From Candidatus Vallotiella adelgis (GTDB lineage: Bacteria > Pseudomonadota > Gammaproteobacteria > Burkholderiales > Burkholderiaceae), in NCBI RefSeq assembly GCF_020541305.1, contig NZ_CP047396.1:992001-1056000 (forward strand): DNA of 64,000 nucleotides, in the 5' to 3' direction. Position numbers and translations under genes: made by a program. Positions 20,585-30,549 of this stretch are shown here, piece by piece. The notes beneath the pieces are model-generated. The model worked only from the letters and a program-made list of their open reading frames with translations, was not told where the DNA came from and did no database searches. Within the stretch, counting starts at the first letter, position 1. Every line of letters begins with the position of its first letter.

Positions 20585-21829
20585 CTAAACGCTTATAGTT
20601 ACGCGCGCAAATCGTCTCTTGCCAACCTGAACGATATATACGCCTTCTTCGAGCTTTAATCCCTTGTTGGTAATCGTCGTTCCATCAATCTTTACGCCAA
20701 ACTGTTTGATATTACGCAGTGCCTCACTGGTGGAGGAAACCAGGCCCGTTTGTTTTAGTAATAGTCCAATTAGTAGTGGCGCACCACTCAACGTAATCTC
20801 TAAAATATTGTCAGGCACCCCCCCCTTCGCACGATGATTGAAATCCTCTAGCGCACGCTGCGCATCAGCCTGCGAGTGAAAACGAGCGACGATTTCTTGC
20901 GCGAGCAAGGCCTTGAACTTGCGCGGGTTTTGGCCGGCTTGTACCTTCCTCCTGAAATCTGCAATCTCCTCAATATTGCGGAACGAAAGCAGCTCAAAGT
21001 AATGCCACATTAGCGTGTCCGAGATACTCATTAGCTTGCCGAACATATCGGACGTCTTTTCGCTAATACCGACATAGTTGTTTTTAGACTTAGACATCTT
21101 ATCGACGCCGTTTAGCCCTTCAAGTAGGGGCATCGTTAAGATGCACTGTGGCTCTTGACCATATTGTTTCTGCAGTTCGCGGCCCATTAAAAGATTAAAC
21201 TTCTGATCGGTACCACCTAATTCAAGATCTGATTGAAGAGCGACCGAGTCATATCCTTGTATCAGTGGATATAAGAATTCATGAATAGAGATCGGAATGC
21301 CACCCTTAAACCGCTTGGTGAAGTCATCACGCTCAAGCATCCTCGCTACTGTATGACAAGACGCGAGCTTGATAATACCGTCAGCGCCTAACGGTATAGA
21401 CCATTCGCTATTGTAGCGAATCTCGGTTTTTTCACAATCAAGCACTAGTGCAGCTTGTTCAAAGTACGTTTTTGAATTTACCTCAATTTGCTCGCGGGTC
21501 AGCGGTGGACGCGTCTGATTACGTCCGGACGGATCGCCGATCAACGATGTAAAGTCACCAATCAGGAAAATAACGGTATGACCTAGATTTTGCAGCTGGC
21601 GCATCTTGTTGAGCACTACGGTATGTCCAATATGGATGTCCGGCGCAGTTGGGTCAAGTCCGAGTTTAATGCGCAATGGTTTTCCGGTGCGCACACTTCT
21701 TGCCAGTTTTTGTGCAAATTCATGCTCGGTTAGCAACTCGCTGCAGCCATGACGTACTATCGTCAGCGCGGCGTGGACTTCATCGGTAATAGGCAAGCAC
21801 GGCACAGCAATGCTGGACTTGGTACTCAT
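20585..21829 (-). CDS. tyrS: Tyrosyl-tRNA synthetase
   Basis: Class I aminoacyl-tRNA synthetase that charges tRNA-Tyr. Start chosen at MSTKSSIAVPCLPITDEV (21829); the frame is open to 21928 but upstream residues do not resemble the family. The HIGH motif is in GLDPTAPDIHIGHTVV, the KMSKS motif in VDKMSKSKNNYVG, and a C-terminal S4 RNA-binding domain is present (GVKIDGTTITNKGLKL). About 414 residues, normal. A C8 run at 20818-20825 encodes RAKGGVP and is maintained in frame. Confidence 0.97.
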   Translation of the reverse strand: MSTKSSIAVPCLPITDEVHAALTIVRHGCSELLTEHEFAQKLARSVRTGKPLRIKLGLDPTAPDIHIGHTVVLNKMRQLQNLGHTVIFLIGDFTSLIGDPSGRNQTRPPLTREQIEVNSKTYFEQAALVLDCEKTEIRYNSEWSIPLGADGIIKLASCHTVARMLERDDFTKRFKGGIPISIHEFLYPLIQGYDSVALQSDLELGGTDQKFNLLMGRELQKQYGQEPQCILTMPLLEGLNGVDKMSKSKNNYVGISEKTSDMFGKLMSISDTLMWHYFELLSFRNIEEIADFRRKVQAGQNPRKFKALLAQEIVARFHSQADAQRALEDFNHRAKGGVPDNILEITLSGAPLLIGLLLKQTGLVSSTSEALRNIKQFGVKIDGTTITNKGLKLEEGVYIVQVGKRRFARVTISV

Positions 21830-23065
21830 TAGGTAAAAACTTTTTACGAAATTACTATCAAATGACGAGCGGCACGTCCATGCTCTTGACTCGCCGCACC
21901 TCACAACCCCACCTCTAATAACGTTCAAGACATTTACTTTTTCTTGTGCAAAAAACTAGATGTTATGTGATCACTGCTTGGTAGCATACAGTGATTATTT
22001 ATTTTTATACTAAATTTATAGGCTTGAACATAATAATCTCACCTATTATCTTGTGTACTTCAGCAGCAATATCTGCGCTCACAATACCGGTATATTCGCT
22101 ATACAAGTCAATGGCGCTCATCGGAAAGAAAATCATGATGCACAATTACGTACTCATAGTATAGCGCGTGATTTGTATAGCGAATATATAGTGGCTTATT
22201 AGCAGCTTTCGCGTCTGCAGCCGTGCCGTACTACAGTGAACAGCCGTATCCGTACTGATGATCCCATGCGGGCTTGCATTCTCTGGCGTACTCGAGAGCC
22301 GGTTTGCTAAAGCCATACAGTGCGCCAGCATGTTAAGTGGCTAGATCGATTAGTATCTAATGCGCCTCTAATTATGCACGCGCGACCAGGAACTTTTGCA
22401 TAAGTAATGCTCTCAGTCTCTTCTGAGAGAAGTTATTTGAAATTCGATGCATCTTTATTTATGCACTCATGCCATCAAAATCAAACTATTTATACTATTA
22501 AACATATCAAAACTGAGGACTGACTGATAAGAAAATCGTGCACGGCGCCATAATCAATTATATTAGCGGGACCATCTTAGTTTATTTGCTTATACCATAC
22601 TCTGCGACGCAGAACACTAGTGCACACTTTATCATAACAGAAAGCGAACATTTATTGATACTGCCTATAATTTTAGCAAATTTAAACGAATAGATACTAT
22701 CGACGGATGATCATCTCTTTTAAAAAAACGATCTTAGATTTAAGTTGATATCTTTACGAGCTTTTTACTCAGCATTACCAAAAAAATCGCATCGCTGACA
22801 CTGACATAGCTAGTGATGTAATTATCGAATATATATCGCACAACTTACTTTTTTACTCGTGTTCTGTTAGTTGCGAAATATTTAACGAACGTATCTACAA
22901 CAGAAAACCATGCCTGTTTGAGTAGGATTTACGGCTGACTTATGTTATTAGAACAACTGTAGCAGTTAATGATTAAATCGACTTAATATAAAACGAATTT
23001 AAAAGCCATGAGGTATAGAGTTGATTAATTTACATTGATTAATTGATTTTAATACGTTTATTTAT
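21830..23065. other. Spacer between tyrS and erpA, no gene recognised
   Basis: About 1.2 kb, AT-rich toward erpA. In Burkholderia a peptidoglycan peptidase gene (M23 family) and anmK lie near here; I could not match any peptide convincingly to either. A 7-bp hairpin (CTCTCAG/CTGAGAG) lies at 22410-22429. Short open frames such as 22146-22331 (minus) look like chance. Confidence 0.5.
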
Positions 23066-23431
23066 TTACACCGAAAATGAAGAGCCGCAACCGCAGGTAG
23101 TAGTTGCATTGGGGTTCTTGATCACGAATTGCGCACCATTTAAATCGTCTTTATAGTCGATTTCTGCACCTACTAAATACTGATAGCTCATTGGATCGAT
23201 TAATAATTGGACGCCGCTCTTTTCTACTATAGTGTCATCTTCATTAATTACCTCATCAAACATAAAACCATACTGAAATCCAGAGCAACCTCCACCCTGT
23301 ACAAAAACTCGTAGCTTCAGATTTAGATTTCCCTCTTCATCGATGAGTTGTTTGACTTTATCAGCGGCTGTGTCCGTGAAAATGAGCGAGGTCGGTATTT
23401 CAGTTATATTAGTATCGACTAAAAAATTCAT
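23066..23431 (-). CDS. erpA: A-type iron-sulfur cluster carrier ErpA
   Basis: Small carrier that delivers Fe-S clusters to target apoproteins. The 121-residue product has the HesB/IscA signature with three cysteines: one in [14 protein letters not shown] and two in [12 protein letters not shown] at the C-terminus. Start at MNFLVDTN matches family length. It lies downstream of rpsI on the same strand, as in Burkholderia, but a terminator-like hairpin separates them. Likely clients within this window include the Fe-S proteins MutY and the ferredoxin. Confidence 0.96.
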   Translation of the reverse strand: MNFLVDTNITEIPTSLIFTDTAADKVKQLIDEEGNLNLKLRVFVQGGGCSGFQYGFMFDEVINEDDTIVEKSGVQLLIDPMSYQYLVGAEIDYKDDLNGAQFVIKNPNATTTCGCGSSFSV

Positions 23432-23535
23432 CTGGTTTTCCAGGAATGCCTCAAATATTATTCAAGAACTTTTCTGAACATCACACTGCAGCATATCTTC
23501 AAATCATAAAATTTATGCAACTAAGCAAGTTTTGC

Positions 23536-23574
23536 ACAAAAAACTGTGGACTAAACAATCCTGCAGTTTTTTGT
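23536..23574 (-). terminator. Rho-independent-type terminator after rplM-rpsI
   Basis: ACAAAAAACTG (23536-23546) and CAGTTTTTTGT (23564-23574) form a perfect 11-bp stem with a 17-base loop. Read on the minus strand it lies about 50 bases after the rpsI stop and the 3' arm contains a T6 run. The A/T-rich symmetry means it could act in both directions. Confidence 0.65.
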
Positions 23575-23623
23575 ATAACAGCACGCGCTTTTAATTAGTT
23601 GATCTGAACTACGCACCGCTTGC

Positions 23624-24016
23624 TTAGCGCTTTGAGAATTGCTTACGACGACGTGCCTTGTGTAAACCTACCTTCTTACGTTCGACTGTACGCGCATCGC
23701 GTGTCACAAATCCCGCATTTGATAGTCTTGGTTTTAGGGTTTTATCATAGTCAATCAGCGCACGGGTTATACCGTGACGTACGGCTCCAGCCTGGCCGGT
23801 TTCGCCACCGCCGATCACATTAACTTTGATATCAAACGTATTTGAGTGATCTACTAAATCTAATGACTGACGCACAATCATTAGCGACGTCTCACGCACA
23901 AAGTAATGAGCAATAGGTTTGTTGTTGACAATGATATTGCCACTACCGGCTTTAATAAATACACGTGCAACTGCACTCTTGCGGCGGCCAGTACCGTAGT
24001 TCCAATTTCCTATCAT
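23624..24016 (-). CDS. rpsI: 30S ribosomal protein S9
   Basis: Small-subunit ribosomal protein whose C-terminal tail reaches the P-site tRNA. The 130-residue product starts [20 protein letters not shown] and ends in the conserved basic tail ([14 protein letters not shown]), with [20 protein letters not shown] in the middle. Full length, 12 bases after rplM, so the two genes are one transcription unit as in nearly all bacteria. Confidence 0.98.
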   Translation of the reverse strand: MIGNWNYGTGRRKSAVARVFIKAGSGNIIVNNKPIAHYFVRETSLMIVRQSLDLVDHSNTFDIKVNVIGGGETGQAGAVRHGITRALIDYDKTLKPRLSNAGFVTRDARTVERKKVGLHKARRRKQFSKR

Positions 24017-24028
24017 CTGACTAGCTCC

Positions 24029-24457
24029 TTAGATTTCAAGCGCTTTAGGTTGTTGCGCGGTATGCGGATGTGTTGCATCCGCATAGACCTTCAGCTTCTT
24101 GATCATCGCGTAGCCGAGCGGACCTTTTGGCAGCATGCCTTTAACGGCTTTCTCAAGCGGACGACCCGGAAAACGCTCCTGCATCTTGCCAAAGATAGTT
24201 TTATATATCCCACCAGGGTATCCCGAATGATAATAATACTTTTTATCAGTTGTCTTTCTGCCGGTTACCTTTATTTTGCCGGCATTAACAACGATGATGA
24301 AATCGCCGGTATCGACATGCGGAGTGAATTCTGGCTTGTGCTTACCGCGAAGGCGTTGTGCTACTTTGCTAGCAACACGGCCAAGTATTTTGTCCGTTGC
24401 GTCAATTACGTACCATTTGCGCTGTACCTCTTGGGCTTTGGCGGAAAACGTTTTCAT
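24029..24457 (-). CDS. rplM: 50S ribosomal protein L13
   Basis: Early-assembly large-subunit ribosomal protein. The 142-residue product starts [20 protein letters not shown] and contains [33 protein letters not shown] and [18 protein letters not shown]. Full length. First gene of the rplM-rpsI unit. The plus-strand open frames over both genes (23906-24463 and 24276-24539) are shadows. Confidence 0.98.
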   Translation of the reverse strand: MKTFSAKAQEVQRKWYVIDATDKILGRVASKVAQRLRGKHKPEFTPHVDTGDFIIVVNAGKIKVTGRKTTDKKYYYHSGYPGGIYKTIFGKMQERFPGRPLEKAVKGMLPKGPLGYAMIKKLKVYADATHPHTAQQPKALEI

Positions 24458-24703
24458 GCTTGATCCAAATGAGATGCTTGGCCTGTCTGGGGTCTTGCCG
24501 GTATATGCGAATTACGGCACAGCGCAAGCCCTCTACTAATTTTTTCTTCGAGCATTTTCGGAAAATCTTAAAATTATAAAGAAAGTTTTAAGAAGAATGC
24601 TAACCCGGCTTTAATTTAGGCCACATTATCATCTTACTCAGAGTAATATTTGCGTGTTATTTATACAAATAAGAGAAAAAATTATGAACTGACTAAAAAA
24701 GTC

Positions 24704-24730
24704 ATTATACCATACAACTTTCGCTAACAA
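24704..24730 (-). promoter_or_regulatory. Candidate extended -10 promoter for rplM-rpsI
   Basis: On the minus strand the sequence TGGTATAAT is an extended -10 box (TATAAT complement at 24704-24709), with TTGTTA (24725-24730) 15 bases upstream or CTTGTT at 16 bases. It would give a leader of about 240 bases before rplM. A second TATAAT nearer the gene (about 24572-24577) has a poorer -35. Strength is inferred from match to consensus only. Confidence 0.45.
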
Positions 24731-25129
24731 GCTGCAAGAAAAATAAAAAATAGTATCTGAAGAAATTAATAGGTTAATGACTTTTATTATTTATTAGTCA
24801 CTGCGACCTAAAAAATTGCTTTGCTTAACAACATTAGATAGCCGTAATAATTTCACGATGGTTCACGATTAGCCTAATTAATTCCAACGGAATGCTGTTT
24901 GTTTTATATTGTCTAATGCAAAGCTTAGCGATAGCACTCATACATGTGTTCGTTAGAGTGTAGGAGCATGTTTTAAACTCGAAAATGCAAATACCATGCA
25001 AAGCCCGCTTACTCAGAAAAGATACAGTCGCCTTCTAACTAAGATAGATATCGACTGTATAGCACTTTAGAAGACCCAAATAAAATTGGCATTATATTCA
25101 GCAGAATGATACCGCGTGGCGGAACTGAT

Positions 25130-25156
25130 ACCCTACAACGTACAACGTGGTAGGGT
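25130..25156. repeat. 12-bp inverted repeat near the rnpB 3' end
   Basis: ACCCTACAACGT and ACGTGGTAGGGT pair over 12 positions with one mismatch and a 3-base loop. It lies about 130 bases beyond the rnpB 3' end on the minus strand. No T-run follows. Possible back-up terminator or processing hairpin. Confidence 0.5.
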
Positions 25157-25206
25157 TCTCAAAAATTATCAGAGCATTAGCGCCTGTAATATCACACTAC
25201 ATGGTG

Positions 25207-25233
25207 GGTGGCTTAGATTTAAGCTAAGCCACC
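25207..25233 (-). terminator. 10-bp perfect hairpin downstream of rnpB
   Basis: GGTGGCTTAG and CTAAGCCACC are exact reverse complements with a 7-base loop, about 50 bases past the mature 3' end of rnpB on the minus strand. There is no T-run, so termination by it is inferred from position; it may instead define the processed 3' end. Confidence 0.45.
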
Positions 25234-25283
25234 GTAGAGCATTGGTATTTATATAAGTTTATAAAAGCACATAGCAAGAAGTA

Positions 25284-25701
<418 letters not shown>

Positions 25702-25708
25702 GACTTTT

Positions 25709-25714
25709 ATTATA
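25709..25714 (-). promoter_or_regulatory. -10 box of rnpB
   Basis: A perfect TATAAT on the minus strand about 8 bases upstream of the inferred RNase P RNA 5' end. No convincing -35 is seen at 17 bases. The distance to the 5' end fits a transcription start there. Confidence 0.55.
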
Positions 25715-25735
25715 TCATGACTAGCTAATCCGCCC

Positions 25736-25754
25736 TGGTCTCTTCGGGAGACCA
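25736..25754. repeat. Perfect hairpin with cUUCGg tetraloop upstream of rnpB
   Basis: TGGTCTC-TTCG-GGAGACCA (plus strand) is a 7-bp stem closed by a C(UUCG)G tetraloop, an exceptionally stable RNA fold. It lies just upstream of the rnpB promoter. No T-run follows on the plus strand. It resembles the hairpin at 41218-41235. Confidence 0.55.
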
Positions 25755-26163
25755 AAATATAAATAAAATATACGGATCTACGTTGATAGCCTACTAGGCT
25801 AGTGTGCCATATATAGTTCACCTTGAAAAGGTGGATTAACTATATAACTTAGAAAGTTCCACACTCTTTTATATGCTTCAATGGTACGAACTATAGTGGG
25901 CTATCGCTAATGTTGTGATCGATAAGTGCTGTGGCAACGACATATATCTATGTCGGTGTAGCGCTGTATTATGGGTGCATTACATCAGCTCAACTCAACT
26001 AGACAATTCTCATTTTGTTAGGTCAGGCGTTAGATGCACGAATATCTAGCATCTATTGTAAGCGTATCCCGTGGATATAGAGCAGCTCACAAGTCACAGT
26101 CGTGACGAAAAAATTGATCTACATACAGCCCCCATGTAGCGATATCATGGGTATTAATAGCTA
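25755..26163. other. Spacer between rnpB and the 3' end of pyrC
   Basis: No gene seen. The main structure is a long two-part inverted repeat at 25810-25846. Confidence 0.55.
25810..25846. repeat. Long two-part inverted repeat
   Basis: TATATAGTT (25810-25818) pairs with AACTATATA (25838-25846), and nested inside CACCTT pairs with AAGGTG around a GAA loop; a 4-base bulge separates the two stems. Fifteen base pairs in all. No T-run, no adjacent gene on the plus strand; could be a decayed terminator or a protein-binding palindrome. Confidence 0.5.
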
Positions 26164-27261
26164 TCAATGCAGCTTCCAATGGAGTAATTCACCGACCTTA
26201 AATGACACTATAGTGGTACTGTCTGCGTCGATGTCCTCGGGCGACACCCAAGTCACACGCTCGAGCGTCACCGTGTCAGTAGCGCGTGGCAATTCATAAA
26301 AGTCAGCACCATGAAAGCTCGCAAAACCTTCTAACCTGCCTAGAGCACCGGCCTGATCAAAAGCCTGCGCGTATAACTCCAGCGCATACGGCGCCGTATA
26401 ACAACCGGCGCAGCCACATGCGTGCTCTTTGAGGTTCTTCGGATGCGGTGCGCTATCAGTACCGAGGAAAAAGCGCGGATGACCCGAGGTAGCTGCCTCG
26501 ACTAGTGCCAAGCGATGCTCTTCACGCTTAAGAACTGGCAAACAATAATAATGTGGGCGGATACCACCCACTAGAATCGCGTTGCGATTTAGGAGTAAAT
26601 GATGAGCGGTAATCGTTGCACCAAGTGTGCCTGGCGCCGCATCTGCATCCCGAACATACTGCGCCGCGCTGAGCGTCGTGATGTGCTCGAACACTACCTT
26701 AAGCGAGGGGAAATCGCGCCTTAATGGCTCGAGCACGCGGTCGATAAATACTTTTTCCCGATCAAATATATCAATCGACGGATCCGTCACTTCGCCGTGC
26801 ATCAGCAACGGTAAGCCATTTTTTTGCATTGCCTCTAGCGCAGCTGTGCAGTGATATAAATCTGTCACACCGGCTTTTGAATGGGTTGTTACACCAGTTA
26901 GATAAAGCTTCACGCCATATACAAAGCCGCTTTCTCGAGCCCGCAGGACTTCGTCTGGTGACATATTATCGGTTAAGTATAGTGTCATTAGTGGCTCGAA
27001 CGCAGAGCCAGGACCGCACACGGGGCGTGCGGCAAGGATCCGATGCCGATAAGTGCCGGCCTGTGCGGTTGTGGTAACTGGTAGCTTCAGATTCGGCATT
27101 ATGATAGCTCGGCCGAACTGCCGGGCAGTATATGGCAGAACAGCCTTAAGTATCGCTCCGTCACGCACGTGCAAATGCCAATCATCAGGGCGGGTTATAG
27201 TCAGTGCAGTTCTCGACGAATTAGCACAGAATTCAGCAGAATGGGACTGAAATGCATCCAT
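26164..27261 (-). CDS. pyrC: Dihydroorotase (pyrimidine synthesis)
   Basis: Zinc enzyme that cyclises carbamoyl-aspartate to dihydroorotate, third step of UMP synthesis. Metal ligands are visible: DWHLHVRDG (two His), the carboxylated Lys in GVKLYLTG, His in LLMHGEVTD, His in VFEHITT and Asp in LGTDSAPH. The start is placed at ATG 27261 (MDAFQSHS); an in-frame TTG at 27270 would add three residues. About 365 residues, slightly extended at the N-terminus compared with the usual 345. No neighbouring gene shares its strand closely, so it is probably transcribed alone. An 8-bp hairpin with a Shine-Dalgarno-like GAGGT in its loop precedes it. Confidence 0.94.
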   Translation of the reverse strand: MDAFQSHSAEFCANSSRTALTITRPDDWHLHVRDGAILKAVLPYTARQFGRAIIMPNLKLPVTTTAQAGTYRHRILAARPVCGPGSAFEPLMTLYLTDNMSPDEVLRARESGFVYGVKLYLTGVTTHSKAGVTDLYHCTAALEAMQKNGLPLLMHGEVTDPSIDIFDREKVFIDRVLEPLRRDFPSLKVVFEHITTLSAAQYVRDADAAPGTLGATITAHHLLLNRNAILVGGIRPHYYCLPVLKREEHRLALVEAATSGHPRFFLGTDSAPHPKNLKEHACGCAGCYTAPYALELYAQAFDQAGALGRLEGFASFHGADFYELPRATDTVTLERVTWVSPEDIDADSTTIVSFKVGELLHWKLH

Positions 27262-27275
27262 ATCGATCAACGGTT

Positions 27276-27296
27276 AAACGCATACCTCATGCGTTT
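27276..27296 (-). promoter_or_regulatory. Hairpin in the pyrC translation start region
   Basis: AAACGCAT and ATGCGTTT form a perfect 8-bp stem; on the minus strand the loop is GAGGT, a Shine-Dalgarno-like sequence 13 bases before the TTG and 22 before the ATG candidate start. Its geometry suggests that initiation may depend on this structure. Enteric pyrC is known to be controlled by a leader hairpin; equivalence here is only inferred. Confidence 0.35.
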
Positions 27297-27909
27297 AGGG
27301 GCTTACACACGTCCACATTATTGAACGTGCAGTAGTAAATATATGTATCGGCGATTCGGGATTTATTTCCTCCTCGAGCTTAGTGAGACTACTTTTTAGA
27401 GACATCATTGCAACAGACTATAAGTAATTTCGCGAAACATTGCGCGTTCACATTATCTGTAGACTACTAGTCTAAATTATGTGATGCATCACGGATGCGA
27501 CCTCTAATGTATGGATTTTTTGTGGAGCATCACTGACTACTCTATCAATAAAATTGGGATAGTATTTCTCGATAATAAATCCTGTCGGCGTTCATTGATT
27601 ACCTAGCGCTAGCCACTCTTTCATGGACCAAGCTATTGAAGAATAGATGCGCTCGTATTAAAAAATACAAGCTTAGTTAGTCAGCAAGCGAAACATCATC
27701 CATCATAAATTTGATAGCATAGTCCGGTTAACCGTATCAAGAATGGCTCGCTATATTTTTTTGCCGAAGATATTTATACGTATTTCTCCAGTCCTGCTCT
27801 TGCGCAACAACCGTTGGCACACAATATGTCGGCTAACATATATGCCGCCTACTGTCTTCAGCTCATTGGTAGCTGATAACTGCTAGGTGAGTCGAAGAGT
27901 AGGCATGGA
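27297..27909. other. Spacer between gdhA 3' end and pyrC leader
   Basis: About 600 bases, AT-rich with stops in all frames. No family match seen on either strand. Confidence 0.5.
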
Positions 27910-29229
27910 TCACGGATATAAGCCTCGCATCTCGCGCGCCATTAGGATGCGCTTGCATGCAATGCAATAAGCTGCGGTGCGTACGGACAGGTTATTCTCT
28001 TGAGCAACCTGCCAGACGCTAGCAAACGCTTCGCGCATTACGCGCTCCAGCCGATGATTGATCTCGTCTTCAGTCCAGAAAAAGCTGGAAAAGTCCTGCA
28101 CCCATTCAAAGTAGGACACTGTGACACCACCAGCATTAGCGACTACGTCGGGGATTACTAGCACGTTGTTTTCGCGTAGAATATCATCAGCAATTGGTGT
28201 GGTTGGACCATTTGCCCCTTCAACTACAATCTTTGTTTGAATTCGCGATGCGTTCTGCTCGTTAATTTGGCCTTCAAGGGCAGCAGGAATAAGAATGTCG
28301 CTCTCGATATCCCAGAAATCATCGTTTCTAAGCGGCTCCGCACCGGCGAAACCAGCTATACCGCCCTGTATTGCAACATGCTCGATTAATGCATGCACAT
28401 CGATACTAGAGGGCCTGTAGATCGTACCAGTATGGTCTTGGACCGCAATTAATTTCGCGCCCGCCTCGGCAAACAACCTCGCGGCAACTCCTCCAACGTT
28501 GCCAAAACCCTGAACAGCGACTCGGGCTGATGCGATATCTAATCGAATGCGCTGCGCCGCCTCGCAACCGACTGTGAACACCCCGCGCCCAGTTGCTTCA
28601 CGTCGACCTAGAGAGCCACCTAGTGAGATAGGCTTTCCTGTTACCACGCCCGTTGCTGTGTGACCAATGTTCATCGAGTACGTGTCCATCATCCATGCCA
28701 TCACCTGCTCATTCGTGTTAACATCGGTTGCTGGAATATCGGTATTTGGTCCAATAATAATACTAATTTCGCTCGTATACCGGCGCGTGATTCGCTCGAG
28801 CTCACTGTGCGATAGCTTGCGCGGGTCAACGCGAATTCCGCCTTTCGCTCCACCATATGGCACATTAACCGCCGCATTTTTTATCGACATCCATGCGGAT
28901 AGCGCCATCACCTCAGAGAGCGTTACGTCTTGGTGATACCGTACACCGCCCTTTCCAGGTCCTCGCGATGTGTTGTGCTGAACCCGGTAGCCCTCAAAAT
29001 GAGCGGTCGTGCCGTTGTCCATCTCAATTGGTACGTCGACAACCAAGATGCGCTTAGGGCGCTTAAGCGTCTCGATCCAGCGTGAAAGCGAGCCTAGGTA
29101 CGGCGCAACACGATCGATTTGCTGTAAGTATGAGTCCCACGGACCGAGTAAATCGGCATGTAAGTAGGAAGGCAAGGCGTGTTGGGAAGGCATTGGTGTA
29201 TCATTCAAAGCGGTTTGCTGCGCGGACAT
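27910..29229 (-). CDS. gdhA: Glutamate dehydrogenase (Glu/Leu/Phe/Val dehydrogenase family)
   Basis: Interconverts glutamate and 2-oxoglutarate plus ammonia, linking nitrogen and central carbon metabolism. Start chosen at [20 protein letters not shown] (29229), preceded by AGAGGACC; 20 further open codons upstream are not family-like. Visible: [12 protein letters not shown], the substrate lysine region [28 protein letters not shown] with the catalytic Asp, the Rossmann motif [17 protein letters not shown], and [10 protein letters not shown]. 439 residues, normal. In the Burkholderia homologue I recall NAD preference, which is not decided by sequence here. Retained nitrogen assimilation is notable for a reduced genome. 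Confidence 0.95.
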   Translation of the reverse strand: MSAQQTALNDTPMPSQHALPSYLHADLLGPWDSYLQQIDRVAPYLGSLSRWIETLKRPKRILVVDVPIEMDNGTTAHFEGYRVQHNTSRGPGKGGVRYHQDVTLSEVMALSAWMSIKNAAVNVPYGGAKGGIRVDPRKLSHSELERITRRYTSEISIIIGPNTDIPATDVNTNEQVMAWMMDTYSMNIGHTATGVVTGKPISLGGSLGRREATGRGVFTVGCEAAQRIRLDIASARVAVQGFGNVGGVAARLFAEAGAKLIAVQDHTGTIYRPSSIDVHALIEHVAIQGGIAGFAGAEPLRNDDFWDIESDILIPAALEGQINEQNASRIQTKIVVEGANGPTTPIADDILRENNVLVIPDVVANAGGVTVSYFEWVQDFSSFFWTEDEINHRLERVMREAFASVWQVAQENNLSVRTAAYCIACKRILMAREMRGLYP

Positions 29230-29999
29230 GAATGGTCCTCTTCGGTCAAGAAGGCCGCCATTGTGAGAAAGCGGCAAAACTAAATCCAATGCCGAATTAT
29301 CATGCTTTATGCTTTTTTTGCATAAAGTGCGCGCGGCGAAAGCGGCAAGTTGAGTACTCGCTATGGCATCGCCGTCTTCGGAATCGGCCTCGTGCTAGTT
29401 AAGCGCCGGCAGTTAACCTAGTGGCCAGGTGCCACACTGTGTCTACTAGCTTGCCATGTGCTTCATCTCTATATGCTGCTAGTTTGTCACGATACAATTG
29501 GACCTCCATTTTAAGTATCAACCGATCCGCAGCCTTGCCCTGCGTCATTGGCTTTCTTGAATATACCTCACGGTACCTTCATAGTAGAAGGCGATCTCGT
29601 GGGCAGGTCAGCATATTAATGCTGACGAAATACCGGTAGCTCTAATATTTCATGAGATTTTATATGCTGTAATGATACACATCGCCGAAAAACGTGGTTT
29701 GACTTTCAGTCAACATAAAGTTGACTGAAAGAGTTTCGTCTTCATGAGACAAGATCTATTATATCAATATAATAATATACGATTAGATCCTATTAATAGG
29801 CTGAATCCTACCACTCATCAAGATGCCATTGCCATTTACATCGCCGAAGAATAGAACAGAAAGTATCATGCGGTGTCTATAGCACGCTCTGCTGGGTGTT
29901 AGATAGCGCTGGAAGATACAATAGCACTAAATGTGCTCATCAAATATCTACACTTCCCTGTGAAGATGCATTCGATGGTTTTATCTTCTTATGCAGTGC
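29230..29999. other. Spacer upstream of gdhA
   Basis: No coding content recognised. It contains an 8-bp hairpin with a T7 loop at 29305-29327 (CTTTATGC/GCATAAAG), inside the likely gdhA leader, and a perfect 12-bp hairpin at 29703-29731 listed separately. Confidence 0.5.
29703..29731. repeat. Perfect 12-bp hairpin in a spacer
   Basis: CTTTCAGTCAAC (29703-29714) and GTTGACTGAAAG (29720-29731) are exact reverse complements around the 5-base loop ATAAA. No T-run follows in either direction. It is one of the strongest stems in the non-coding part of the window and has no obvious gene to serve. Confidence 0.65.
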
Positions 30000-30300
30000 A
30001 GTCATCTATAAACTAATAGAAAAATTCTTATGCTGTTAGTGTGCCAATGTAAGAAACTATCTCCGCACGGACTGCGATCGACGTTGCAGTCATCACTAAA
30101 GTTAGTATTTAACCACCCTGAGTAGTGCGTCAGCAACGCTGACGCACATAAGCACAGCGAGCTAAGACCCTTGAGCGGCACCATACAACATGGTGAGTCG
30201 CTTTATACTGAGAATCACTATTTCTCATGCTTGATTGCTACCTACCCTCAGCTGAGGGTGCGATGGCTAGATTTTGCTATCTACAAATCACCATTCTCTG
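30000..30300 (-). pseudogene. Possible endonuclease/exonuclease/phosphatase family remnant
   Basis: Downstream of nudB, Burkholderia carries an EEP-family gene. On the minus strand I see LAIAPSAEGR*QS, similar to the family block THLGLSPAERRQQ, and later CNVDRSPCGDSFLHWH, which can be laid on NEWFVRGRALRRLVSHF. Both are weak and in different frames. Synteny is the main support. Confidence 0.25.
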
Positions 30301-30549
30301 CGCGACGCGCTAACGCGATAAGTAATATCACTAGCACACATGATCTGTGATCGACACAGAATATATATGTTTCAGGCGCGAACTGCACATTCGGCCTGAC
30401 CAGCCCTCATAGGGCGATAACAGATCCATAGATTCTATGTATATTATCTCTAATAGCAACGCGCAACTAAGCTTGTAGTGGCCACTAGCCAGCATCGTTA
30501 TAGACTTGCATTAAATTCCGATAGTGTGAGCCAATAATTACCGTGCTAT

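Larger units (their letters stand above)
24731..25283. other. Spacer between rplM promoter region and rnpB
   Basis: No coding content seen on either strand. It holds two strong inverted repeats listed separately (25130-25156 and 25207-25233), both just beyond the 3' end of the RNase P RNA gene. Confidence 0.6.

Noticed and set aside
23906-24539. Plus-strand frames of 185 and 87 codons
   Set aside because: They lie opposite rpsI and rplM, which are unambiguous ribosomal protein genes.
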